DNA from: Akkermansiaceae bacterium
GTDB taxonomy: Bacteria > Verrucomicrobiota > Verrucomicrobiia > Verrucomicrobiales > Akkermansiaceae
Assembly (NCBI GenBank): GCA_903906515.1
Contig: CAIVKO010000009.1
Location: forward strand, 1-50,641
Length of the DNA: 50,641 nucleotides
Direction: 5' to 3'
Shown: positions 8,787-16,330 of the stretch, piece by piece
How the letters are laid out: each line of letters opens with the position of its first letter
Position numbering within the stretch: the first letter of the stretch is position 1
Program-made: the position numbers and the translations under genes
Notes under the pieces: model-generated
Database searches by the model: none
Seen by the model: the letters and a program-made list of their open reading frames with translations, nothing else
Told to the model about the DNA's origin: nothing

Positions 8787-8933
8787 TTACTGATGGGTAT
8801 TCCCAATGCGTAACAGTGCTTCGAGATAGTAGTAGTCCGCTATTTTGCTTGTTTCCGGATTATAGTCCACGATGTGATACGCGCTTCCGTCCGGCCGATA
8901 GTGATTCTTCAAAGTCATATCCGCATGGCACTC
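8787..8933 (-). pseudogene. Internally deleted GH88-like unsaturated glucuronyl hydrolase remnant
   Basis: An open minus-strand stretch joins two segments that are far apart in GH88 enzymes: HADMTLKNHYRPDGSAYHIV (with DYNPETSK following) from the middle of the barrel, and ADYYYLEALLR from the extreme C-terminus. The central region with the QGYADES-type segment and about 150-180 residues is missing, and the join near 8846 keeps the reading frame. The upstream sequence is not recognisable as GH88, so the N-terminal half is also gone. GH88 enzymes cleave unsaturated uronic acids produced by polysaccharide lyases. The piece ends at a TAA at 8787 and cannot be functional. Confidence 0.6.
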
Positions 8934-9211
8934 AATGCCCACAATCGCATGCCCTTTGAAGGCAAAAAACACAAGAGCCTCCCAAAAATGCGAACTCCGC
9001 GCCACCCACGACCCTTCCTACCTCGAACAACTCCTCTCCCTAATGTCGGGACCCTGGGAAATAGGACTGTCAATTACGGCTTGACCACTCGCGCAATATT
9101 GGCCATACACCGCTTGTCTTTTTGTGTATTCCCGTGCCGCTGTCACCGTTTGAAGCAGCGAGTCTGTTCTCATGAGTTCGCAGAATTTTCTGTGGATCCA
9201 TGGCGACGGTG
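8934..9211 (+). other. Intergenic stretch without a recognisable gene
   Basis: No supported gene is seen between the GH88 remnant and the glm promoter. A + strand frame through about 8936-9077 reads as plausible protein (THDPSYLEQLLSLMSGPWEI) before a stop, but it has no start, no match I can name and no continuation. It may be another gene fragment. Confidence 0.3.
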
Positions 9212-9253
9212 ATTCAATTTGAATTTTAGCAACTGTTCGTTATTTTACGAACA
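9212..9253 (+). promoter_or_regulatory. glm operon promoter with two perfect palindromes over -35 and -10
   Basis: TTGAAT at 9219-9224 and TATTTT at 9241-9246 are spaced by 16 bases and fit a sigma-70 type promoter 37 bases upstream of the glmM ATG. The -35 is the right arm of a perfect palindrome, ATTCAA-T-TTGAAT (9212-9224). The -10 is exactly the spacer of a perfect 7-bp inverted repeat, TGTTCGT (9234-9240) and ACGAACA (9247-9253). This layout suggests repressor control of amino-sugar synthesis; the regulator is unknown. Confidence 0.5.
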
Positions 9254-9282
9254 AAACTTCCAATCTCCCATACAAAACTATC

Positions 9283-10629
9283 ATGAAACTATTTGGAACC
9301 GACGGCATCCGAGGCCGCGTGAATGAATTTCCGATCACGGCAGAAGTCGCGTTGCGGATGGGCAAGGCTGTGGCCAATGTATTACGGTCATCCGGACCTA
9401 ATCGAAACCGGGTGCTGGTGGGAAAAGACACCCGGATTTCCGGATACATGTTGGAAACCGCACTCACCAGCGGCTTGGTCTCGATGGGGATGGATGTGTT
9501 CATGGTCGGCCCGTTGCCCACGCCTGCGGTGGCGCACTTGACGAAATCGATGGGTGCGGCCGCCGGCATCATGATCACCGCGTCTCATAATCCCTATGAG
9601 GACAACGGCATGAAAATCTTCGGCCCGGATGGCTACAAGCTGTCCGATGATCTGGAAGGATTGATCGAACGTCACATTCTGGGCGAGGAACCCGAATCGC
9701 CGCCGCTTCCACCACGCCAGATTGGTAAAGCGCACCGGATTGACGACGCCCGCGGCCGTTACATCGAGTTCGCCAAGCACACGGCGGACAATGTGCCGCT
9801 GCACGGATTGAAGGTGGTGGTCGATTGCGGGCACGGGGCCGCTTATTTTATCGCACCTTTGATTTTCAAGGAACTTGGAGCCGAGGTTATTACCACAGGT
9901 ATCCAACCGGATGGTCTCAATATCAACAGCGGTTGCGGCGCTCTCTATCCGGAAAATGCCGGTGAATTGGTGCGTCGTTCCAACGCGGATCTCGGTATTT
10001 CCTTCGATGGCGATGCGGACCGCGTGATTTTCACCGATGCCAACGGGCAGGTGGTGAGCGGGGACCGGATCCTGGCGATGTGTGCCATCGGATTGAAGGA
10101 ACAAGGAAGATTGAAAAACAACACCTTGGTGGCGACGGTGATGAGCAATCTTGGGCTCAACGAGGCGATGAAACACCACGGCATCAAGGTGGAAACCACG
10201 GCGGTTGGCGACCGAAACGTGATCGAGTGCATGAGAAAGCACGGCCATTCCTTTGGCGGTGAGAATTCAGGCCACCTCATTTTCGCGGATCACGCGACCA
10301 CGGGTGACGGCATTCTCAGCGCCTTGTTAGTCTTGCGCATGATGCGTGACCGCAATGCCACCCTCGCCCAGCTTTCCACAGTGATGAACGAGTATCCCTC
10401 ACAGCTCGCCAATATTACGGTTTCCTCAAAACCGCATCTCGATTCATTGCCGAAACTCATGAAGCTCATGAAAAAAGCGACAGCGGAGTTCGGAGAAAGC
10501 GGGCGGCACCTGATTCGCTACTCGGGTACGGAGAACAAGATCCGCGTCTTGGTGGAGCACCGGGATGTCGAGGAATGCCGGACATGGGTCAGCAAGTTCG
10601 CCGCCGTCATCAGCGAGGAAATCGGTTGA
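9283..10629 (+). CDS. glmM: Phosphoglucosamine mutase
   Basis: 448 residues, the usual GlmM length. It opens with the hallmark KLFGTDGIRGRVN. The active-site serine lies in ITASHNPYEDNGMK (Ser about residue 101), the magnesium loop is FDGDADRV, and the C-terminal phosphate-binding loop is RYSGTENKIRVLVE. GlmM converts glucosamine-6-phosphate to glucosamine-1-phosphate in the cytoplasm, on the route to UDP-N-acetylglucosamine for peptidoglycan and lipid A. It is the first gene of a three-gene operon with the acetyltransferase and glmS, so the steps before and after it are encoded alongside. Conserved throughout, with no sign of damage. Confidence 0.96.
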   Translation: MKLFGTDGIRGRVNEFPITAEVALRMGKAVANVLRSSGPNRNRVLVGKDTRISGYMLETALTSGLVSMGMDVFMVGPLPTPAVAHLTKSMGAAAGIMITASHNPYEDNGMKIFGPDGYKLSDDLEGLIERHILGEEPESPPLPPRQIGKAHRIDDARGRYIEFAKHTADNVPLHGLKVVVDCGHGAAYFIAPLIFKELGAEVITTGIQPDGLNINSGCGALYPENAGELVRRSNADLGISFDGDADRVIFTDANGQVVSGDRILAMCAIGLKEQGRLKNNTLVATVMSNLGLNEAMKHHGIKVETTAVGDRNVIECMRKHGHSFGGENSGHLIFADHATTGDGILSALLVLRMMRDRNATLAQLSTVMNEYPSQLANITVSSKPHLDSLPKLMKLMKKATAEFGESGRHLIRYSGTENKIRVLVEHRDVEECRTWVSKFAAVISEEIG

Positions 10630-10653
10630 AGACTTACCTAACATCCATTTATC

Positions 10654-11493
10654 ATGCTCCTCCCCTGTTTGTCACCTGTCCGCCCGCTCGGAGAGTATCC
10701 GATCGGTAATATCCCGCTTCACCAGCACCAAAGGATGAAATGCGTGGGGCCATGCGAGACCCTCCATATCCACCCGGATGCGTGGCTGGATGCGGAGGAT
10801 GCCGCGTGTTTTGCCGACACCGCTCTACTGACACTAACGGATTCCGACGGTATTGCACTCGCATGGCGCGGTGCGGAGCCGGATTTTTCCCGGTCCATGG
10901 TGGCCGCCCATTCGTTTTTGATCCGCCATCCATGGGACCTGCTCCGCGCCAACGAACGCTTCGTTGCCAACATCTCCGAATCAATCACCGCGCACGGGGA
11001 CGTTCATTCCTCCGCCGTGATCGAGGGGGTGATACACCTTGGTCCGGGCACCCGCATCCTGCCGGGGGTGTTCATCGAGGGCAACGTGGTGATCGGCTCC
11101 AACTGTAAGATCGGACCGAATTGTTATATCCGTGGCAGCACCAGCATCGGAAACGATTGCCACATCGGCCAGTCGGTGGAGATCAAGAACTGTCTGATTC
11201 TATCAAAAACCAACGTCGGTCATCTTTCATATGTCGGAGACTCGGTGCTTGGTGAGAAAGTCAATTTCGGGGCCGGCACCACCACATCCAACCTGCGTCA
11301 CGACGGTAAAAACCACCGTTCCATGGTGGATGGTGTGTTGATCGATACCGGACGGCGCAAGTTCGGCGCGATCGTCGGCGATGGTGTCCATACCGGGATC
11401 AACACTTCCATCTATCCAGGGCGCAAGCTGTGGCCCGCCACCACGACCCGCCCTGGCGAAATCGTGCGGCACGATATTCTAACTAAAATCTGA
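10654..11493 (+). CDS. GlmU-like glucosamine-1-phosphate N-acetyltransferase with reduced N-terminal domain
   Basis: 279 residues. From about residue 115 onward it is a left-handed beta-helix of hexapeptide repeats. GHLSYVGDSVLG (189-200) followed by NFGAGTTTSN aligns with the GlmU acetyltransferase site, keeping the catalytic His and the neighbouring Tyr. The N-terminal 110 residues (LLPCLSPVRPLGEYPIGNI, later HPWDLLRAN) resemble the flanks of the Bacteroidetes-type sugar nucleotidyl transferase domain, but the catalytic core of that domain is missing. It therefore probably acetylates glucosamine-1-phosphate but cannot by itself make UDP-GlcNAc; a separate uridylyltransferase would be needed. 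An internal ATG at 10735 is an alternative start. It lies between glmM and glmS with gaps of 24 and 21 bases. Confidence 0.8.
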   Translation: MLLPCLSPVRPLGEYPIGNIPLHQHQRMKCVGPCETLHIHPDAWLDAEDAACFADTALLTLTDSDGIALAWRGAEPDFSRSMVAAHSFLIRHPWDLLRANERFVANISESITAHGDVHSSAVIEGVIHLGPGTRILPGVFIEGNVVIGSNCKIGPNCYIRGSTSIGNDCHIGQSVEIKNCLILSKTNVGHLSYVGDSVLGEKVNFGAGTTTSNLRHDGKNHRSMVDGVLIDTGRRKFGAIVGDGVHTGINTSIYPGRKLWPATTTRPGEIVRHDILTKI

Positions 11494-11514
11494 AATCTCA
11501 AAGCTCAAATTCAA

Positions 11515-13356
11515 ATGTGCGGAATCGTAGGATACATTGGAAAATCGGACGCACCCACGGTGCTCATCAACGGGCTGCGCCGTCTCGAATACCGTGGGTA
11601 TGATTCCGCAGGGCTCGCCATTATCGACGACGAGCGCATCATCATCTCAAAATCCGCAGGAAAGGTCTCATCGCTCAATGAACGGGCGAGGACGGATTGG
11701 TCGCCTGATTTATTCTCACGCAGCACACTGGGTATTGCACACACCCGCTGGGCGACGCACGGGCCGCCCACAGAAGTCAATGCCCACCCTCACCTCGACC
11801 GGACTGGTGAAGTGGCGTTGGTTCACAACGGCATCATTGAGAATTACCGTTCACTGCGGGCGCGTCTCGAGGGCAAGGGGCACCATTTTTATTCCGAGAC
11901 GGATACCGAGGTGCTCGCCCATCTCATCGGGGATTGCGACAAGGGGGATCTTTTTCAGGCGGTCTGTGACGCACTCCATCAAGTGGAGGGGACGTTCGGT
12001 ATCGCCGTGCTTTCTTCCAGGGAGCCGGAGAAAATCATCACCGCCCGCCGGGGAAGCCCGATTGTCATCGGTGTCGGCGATGGAGAAACCATCATCGCGT
12101 CGGATGCGGCGGCGATTCTGGCGCACACCCAGAGGGTGATCTATCTGGATGATGACGACATTGCGATTGTCACCGCGGATTCGGTGGACATCAGGGATCT
12201 GCACAACATTCCGGTCACCCGTGAGATTGCCGAGTTGGGTTTTGACGCCGCAGCCGCCGAAAAATGCGGGCACGAGCATTTCATGCTTAAGGAGATTCAT
12301 GAGCAACCGGAGGCGCTTGCCAATGCAATCCGCGGACGTCTGGATTTCAATCTCGGCTCATCGGTGCTGGCCGGCATGGGCACGTCCCCGCGCGAGCTTG
12401 CGGATCTGGGCCGCGTGGTGCTTGTCGGATGCGGCACCTCGCTTCATGCCGGACTTGTGGGCGAGTATGCCTTCGAGGACCTGGCGGATATTCATGCGGA
12501 AGTCCAACAGGCGGCCGAGTTCCGATATCGCAATCCCATCATCGGCAACCGTGATCTGGTGGTCGCCATTTCCCAGTCCGGTGAAACGGCGGACACCTTG
12601 GCCGCCGTGCGCGAGGCGAACCAGAAAGGTGCCTTCGTGATGAGTCTGTGCAACGTGGTGGGTTCCACGATCGCCCGCGAGACCGGCCGCGGGGTCTATC
12701 TTCATGCCGGACCCGAGATATCGGTGGCATCCACCAAGGCATTCACCTGCCAGGTGGCGGTGCTGCTGATGATGGCGCTCAAACTCGGCCGCGGACGCCG
12801 GTTTTCGCGGGAAGACGGCATCAGGCTGGCCCGGGAAATCGAGATGATCCCGGCTCTTGTCGCCAAGGTCATCCAACAGAACGACCACATTGCCGAGATC
12901 GCCGGGACGTATGCGAAGTGCGAACACGCGTTTTTCATCGGACGCGGGCCGATGTATCCCGTGGCGATGGAAGGCGCGCTGAAGCTCAAGGAAATTTCCT
13001 ATATCCATGCCGAGGGATTCCATGCCTCCGAGCTGAAGCACGGACCCATCGCGTTGTTAGAGAAAGGCACACCTGTCATTGCCATTGCCTGCGATGTTCC
13101 GGGCAAGGACAAGATGCTCGGCAATATCGAGGAATGCAGGGCACGCGGCGCACACATCCTCGGCTTGGTCAGCGAAGGAGATCATGAAACGGCGGAGTGC
13201 ATGGATGATTTCATCACCATTCCCCGCTGCCATCCGCTGGTGGCCACCATCCCCGCGGTCGTGGCATTGCAACTCTTCTCCTATCACGTCGCCAGGCTCC
13301 GCGGCTGCGAGATCGACCAGCCTCGCAATCTCGCAAAAAGCGTCACCGTCGAGTAA
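11515..13356 (+). CDS. glmS: Glutamine--fructose-6-phosphate aminotransferase (isomerizing)
   Basis: 613 residues, matching the family (E. coli 609). The mature N-terminal cysteine of the class II glutaminase follows the initiator Met (MCGIVGYIG), with HTRWATHG near residue 80 and HNGIIENY near 104. Two SIS sugar-binding domains follow, with SQSGETADT and the C-terminal stretch AEGFHASELKHGPIALLE. It ends in KSVTVE as GlmS proteins do. The enzyme makes glucosamine-6-phosphate from fructose-6-phosphate and glutamine, the committed step of amino-sugar synthesis. It is the last gene of the glm operon and all catalytic motifs are intact. No ribozyme or other leader is visible in the 21 bases before it, so control is probably at the operon promoter. 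Confidence 0.97.
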   Translation: MCGIVGYIGKSDAPTVLINGLRRLEYRGYDSAGLAIIDDERIIISKSAGKVSSLNERARTDWSPDLFSRSTLGIAHTRWATHGPPTEVNAHPHLDRTGEVALVHNGIIENYRSLRARLEGKGHHFYSETDTEVLAHLIGDCDKGDLFQAVCDALHQVEGTFGIAVLSSREPEKIITARRGSPIVIGVGDGETIIASDAAAILAHTQRVIYLDDDDIAIVTADSVDIRDLHNIPVTREIAELGFDAAAAEKCGHEHFMLKEIHEQPEALANAIRGRLDFNLGSSVLAGMGTSPRELADLGRVVLVGCGTSLHAGLVGEYAFEDLADIHAEVQQAAEFRYRNPIIGNRDLVVAISQSGETADTLAAVREANQKGAFVMSLCNVVGSTIARETGRGVYLHAGPEISVASTKAFTCQVAVLLMMALKLGRGRRFSREDGIRLAREIEMIPALVAKVIQQNDHIAEIAGTYAKCEHAFFIGRGPMYPVAMEGALKLKEISYIHAEGFHASELKHGPIALLEKGTPVIAIACDVPGKDKMLGNIEECRARGAHILGLVSEGDHETAECMDDFITIPRCHPLVATIPAVVALQLFSYHVARLRGCEIDQPRNLAKSVTVE

Positions 13357-13524
13357 GCCGCCGGTGGAAGAGAAGAACAATGGTTCCCGTTCGGTATCCG
13401 ATCTGGCGGGCTGGCCGATCCCTCGCCATTTTCGGAGGGCGGATTGCTTGCCAACAATGCTGCCGATAACGGCGAGCAAGCGACCGTCGGCGATGCCGGG
13501 CCACTGCTCGTGGAGGGATTGTTT

Positions 13525-14385
13525 TCAGACAGCTTTCCGTAGCGCCTCGAATGACAGGGCGGTGCACTCCATGGGTGTCTTGCCGTCCGGGTAGGCTTCC
13601 TGTTCGAGGGTGAGCCACTGGGTGCCGCCGAACTCTTGCAGAGCTTTGAGGATGGACGGCCAATCGACGGAGTCCTGGCCGAAGATGGCCTTTTTACCAG
13701 CCTCCTTGTCCACCACGGTTGGCTTGAGGTGGACGACGCCCATGCGGCCGGGGTGGCGTTTGACGAGGTCGGGACCATCCTGTTTGGCGGCGGTGGTCCA
13801 GCCGAAATCGACCTGCAAGACAACATCCTTGGTGGTGCGTTCGGCAAAGATCTCCCAATGGTTGGAGTCACCGACCTTTTCAAACTCCTGCTTGTGGTTG
13901 TGATATCCGCAGGCCATTCCGAGCGGCTTGAGCTTGGCGGCGACCTCGTTGAACAGATCGGCGAGGGCCTTGCTCTTGTCGGGCTTGGTAAAATCACCTT
14001 CCATCGGAACGATCAGATAACGACAGCCGATTTCCTGATGAAACTCGATGGTTTGCTGGAGTTTGTCGGCTCTGAAGTTGGCTGTGCCGATGTGGGTGGC
14101 GGCGGCCTTGAGGCCGAGATTATCGAGGCGGGCTCGAAGCTCCTTCGGTTTGCCGTTGTAACTGTGGTAACCGGCGAACTCGACGCCGGCAAAGCCAAGT
14201 TTGGCGATCGCGGCAAGGGTGCCATCGAAGTCCTTGGCGCAGTCGCCGCGGACGGAGTAGAGCTGGAGGGAAATCGGGATTGCGCGGCTATTGGTAGCAG
14301 CCAGCAGCGGTTGAAAGGTGGCCGCGACAGCGGTCAAGGCTGTGGATTTGACGAAATGGCGGCGGGTCAGCAGTAGTGGCTTCAT
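13525..14385 (-). CDS. Tat-exported sugar isomerase/epimerase-fold (xylose isomerase-like TIM barrel) protein
   Basis: 286 residues. The N-terminus has a twin-arginine motif (LTRRHFVKS) and a hydrophobic stretch ending near AAT, so export by Tat is likely. The barrel (AP_endonuc_2 family) shows SLQLYSVRGD, GFAGVEFAGYHSY, ATHIG, YHNHKQEFE and LQVDFGW, in which His, Glu and Asp residues can bind a divalent metal. The catalytic chemistry cannot be read from the family alone. In Bacteroides 3-keto-glycoside loci a member of this fold acts on the keto-sugar products together with DUF1080 and Gfo/Idh/MocA proteins, and both partners are encoded nearby. It is separate from the glm operon on the opposite strand. 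Confidence 0.8.
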   Translation of the reverse strand: MKPLLLTRRHFVKSTALTAVAATFQPLLAATNSRAIPISLQLYSVRGDCAKDFDGTLAAIAKLGFAGVEFAGYHSYNGKPKELRARLDNLGLKAAATHIGTANFRADKLQQTIEFHQEIGCRYLIVPMEGDFTKPDKSKALADLFNEVAAKLKPLGMACGYHNHKQEFEKVGDSNHWEIFAERTTKDVVLQVDFGWTTAAKQDGPDLVKRHPGRMGVVHLKPTVVDKEAGKKAIFGQDSVDWPSILKALQEFGGTQWLTLEQEAYPDGKTPMECTALSFEALRKAV

Positions 14386-14446
14386 GGTTGCGCGAATCCA
14401 TACGGCTTATGTCAGCCGGATCATACACAGAATCGTGAGTTTCCAT

Positions 14447-14692
14447 TCATGGCACCGGGACGAGGCGGGTGGAGCGCAAAGTGACGGGGCCGATCAGGCC
14501 TGAGGGCAACAGGGGATCTTCTGCGTTCCAGTGTTTCCACGTTGTGAAGGTGATGCGGGATGGCTGGGGACGCGGGTTGGTGAAGCCCGCTTCAAGAGTG
14601 TCTCGTTCCGCAGACGCTTGCCCCATGACAAGCGTGGCCGAGGCAAACAACAAACTCAGGCGACTCAGCACATATAGCAGGCACGTTTTCAA
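14447..14692 (-). pseudogene. Internally deleted GH106-like (alpha-L-rhamnosidase type) gene
   Basis: 81-codon open frame starting at a TTG at 14692 that overlaps the TGA of the upstream esterase gene (TTGA). It has a complete signal peptide (MKTCLLYVLSRLSLLFASA region). Next comes LEAGFTNPRP, which looks like the N-terminal start of large GH106-type rhamnosidases, and directly after it RITFTTWKHWNAEDPLLPSG and LIGPVTLR, which look like their C-terminal end. Several hundred residues including the whole catalytic region are absent, yet the frame is kept. Short CCCGC repeats lie either side of the join. The product would be a small secreted peptide without catalytic function. The family call rests on remembered end motifs. 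Confidence 0.55.
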
Positions 14693-16275
14693 TCCACGTC
14701 CGTGCGGAAAGGCGAGGCGGGAAGGTCTTCCTTGTTGAACAGGTTCACGTCAGGAACATTCGCCCAGCCATAGCGGGCGGCTTTCGGAGCGGCCACACCC
14801 TCGGCGGAGACAACAACGGTCGCACCTTGGATTTTCGCCTGCGCAGGGACGAATTTCTTGTCCTCACCGGCGATGATGAAGCCTTTCAGCTCGCCGTCTT
14901 TCGCGACCAATCCGCCACCGACGTGCTTGAAGCTAAGGACGATTTTCCCGTCTTTCGCAGTCATCGAGTCATAGAGCGGACCGGAGTATTCGATCTTTTC
15001 GCCGTAGGTCAGGGCACGGGCGGCCAGGGCCAGGCGTTGACCGACGGGTTCCTTTTGCGTCGGGTGAATGTTCTTGGCATCTCCGACGTCGGTGGTCACG
15101 GCCATGGCGGTGTTTTTCGACTTCGCAAGCGTGAGAAACTGTGCCTCGCGGATTTCAGGCGGCTGACCGTTGAAGGGCGCGATCTGAACGAAGAAGAACG
15201 GGAAATCGCCTTGTTTCCAGAGAGCGCGCCAGTCGGCGATCATGGCTGGGAAAAGCGTGCGATATTGTTTCGATTGGTTGGCGTTCGATTCACCCTGATA
15301 CCAGATCGCTCCTTTGATGGCGTAAGGAATGATCGGAGCCACCATGCCGTTGTAGAGGCCTGTCGGTTGGCCCGATCCACCGTCCGGGTTCCCCGGGGCC
15401 TTCGGCTGCGGGCTGGATGGTGCGGGTTTCGGAGGCAGCGGTTGGCCGGCTTTCTTCGCCTCTGCTGTGGCCTCGGTCCATGTCTTCAATGCTTCCTGAT
15501 AGGCTTTGCCAACGGTTTCATTCCATTCCTTGTTCTTGGCGTTGAACTCCTCCATTTTCCCCGTGTAGGCGGCGACCTCGGCATCGTAACCTGAGAGCTT
15601 CTGCTTAGCCACATCCACATAACCTTTCAGCTCCGGATCGGTGCCAAATCCTTCCAAGCTCGTCCAGGCCTGTGCGGGAGTGCCGCCCCATGAAGTGTGA
15701 ATCATGCCGACCGGCACGCCGAGTTTCTGGTAGAGATCGCGGGCGAAAAAGTAGCCGACGGCGGAGAATCCGCTCACCGTTTGCGGGGAGCACTCGACCC
15801 AGCTGCCGACGGCTTCCGTCAGCGGTTTGACGGAAACTTTCTTCTGCACCGTGAACATCCGGATTTTCGGGAAAGTCGCTTTGGGGCCTTCTTCCTTGGC
15901 GTTGTGGGTGCCGGTGAATTTAAACTCCATGTTCGACTGACCGGAGCAAACCCAGACCTCGCCGACGAGCAGGTTGTTCACGGTCACGGCATTGTCGCCG
16001 GTGATCTTCATCGTGAAGGGGCCACCTTCTTTGAGCGGTTTCAGACTTACGCTCCACTTGCCTCCAGCGGCGGTAGTGGTGACTTTTTGGCTATCGATTT
16101 CCACAGTCACCTTCTCGCCATCTCGCGCCGTGCCCCAGACCGGAACCGGCTGGCCACGCTGAAGCACCGCGCCATCGGCGAACAACGGATTGGGTTTCAC
16201 ATCGGCGCGCACTTGGCCGGAGATAGCGACCGCAATCGCGAGCAAGGAAAAGATGGGAATGTTTTTTGATTTCAT
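14689..16275 (-). CDS. Secreted sialate O-acetylesterase-like SGNH esterase
   Basis: 528 residues with a signal peptide (to about residue 24, ending QVRADV). An N-terminal beta domain (residues 28-105) precedes the SGNH hydrolase core: VCSGQSNMEF carries the nucleophilic Ser (about residue 114), HTSWGGTPAQAW follows, WYQGESNAN is block III, and a DVGDAKNIHPTQK segment supplies the Asp/His pair. Family members remove O-acetyl groups from sialic acids or from acetylated plant and algal polysaccharides; in Verrucomicrobia the latter is more likely because no sialic acid genes are nearby. An insertion of about 60 residues rich in Lys, Glu and Pro sits near residues 255-300. It precedes the deleted GH106-like gene with overlapping stop and start. 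Confidence 0.87.
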   Translation of the reverse strand: MKSKNIPIFSLLAIAVAISGQVRADVKPNPLFADGAVLQRGQPVPVWGTARDGEKVTVEIDSQKVTTTAAGGKWSVSLKPLKEGGPFTMKITGDNAVTVNNLLVGEVWVCSGQSNMEFKFTGTHNAKEEGPKATFPKIRMFTVQKKVSVKPLTEAVGSWVECSPQTVSGFSAVGYFFARDLYQKLGVPVGMIHTSWGGTPAQAWTSLEGFGTDPELKGYVDVAKQKLSGYDAEVAAYTGKMEEFNAKNKEWNETVGKAYQEALKTWTEATAEAKKAGQPLPPKPAPSSPQPKAPGNPDGGSGQPTGLYNGMVAPIIPYAIKGAIWYQGESNANQSKQYRTLFPAMIADWRALWKQGDFPFFFVQIAPFNGQPPEIREAQFLTLAKSKNTAMAVTTDVGDAKNIHPTQKEPVGQRLALAARALTYGEKIEYSGPLYDSMTAKDGKIVLSFKHVGGGLVAKDGELKGFIIAGEDKKFVPAQAKIQGATVVVSAEGVAAPKAARYGWANVPDVNLFNKEDLPASPFRTDVD

Positions 16276-16330
16276 GGGATTCCGATCATACGCACCGGTT
16301 TCGGAATCCTTTCAAAAATCCTCGAAAATC

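Noticed and set aside
9234-9253. LexA-type site in front of glmM (TGTTC ... GAACA)
   Set aside because: The arms match the motif I recall for Verrucomicrobia LexA, but the spacing is 10 bases rather than 4, and glmM is not an expected SOS gene.
14689-16275. Sialic acid catabolism
   Set aside because: The family name comes from sialate esterases, but no sialidase, lyase or transporter for sialic acid is in the window; polysaccharide deacetylation is more likely.
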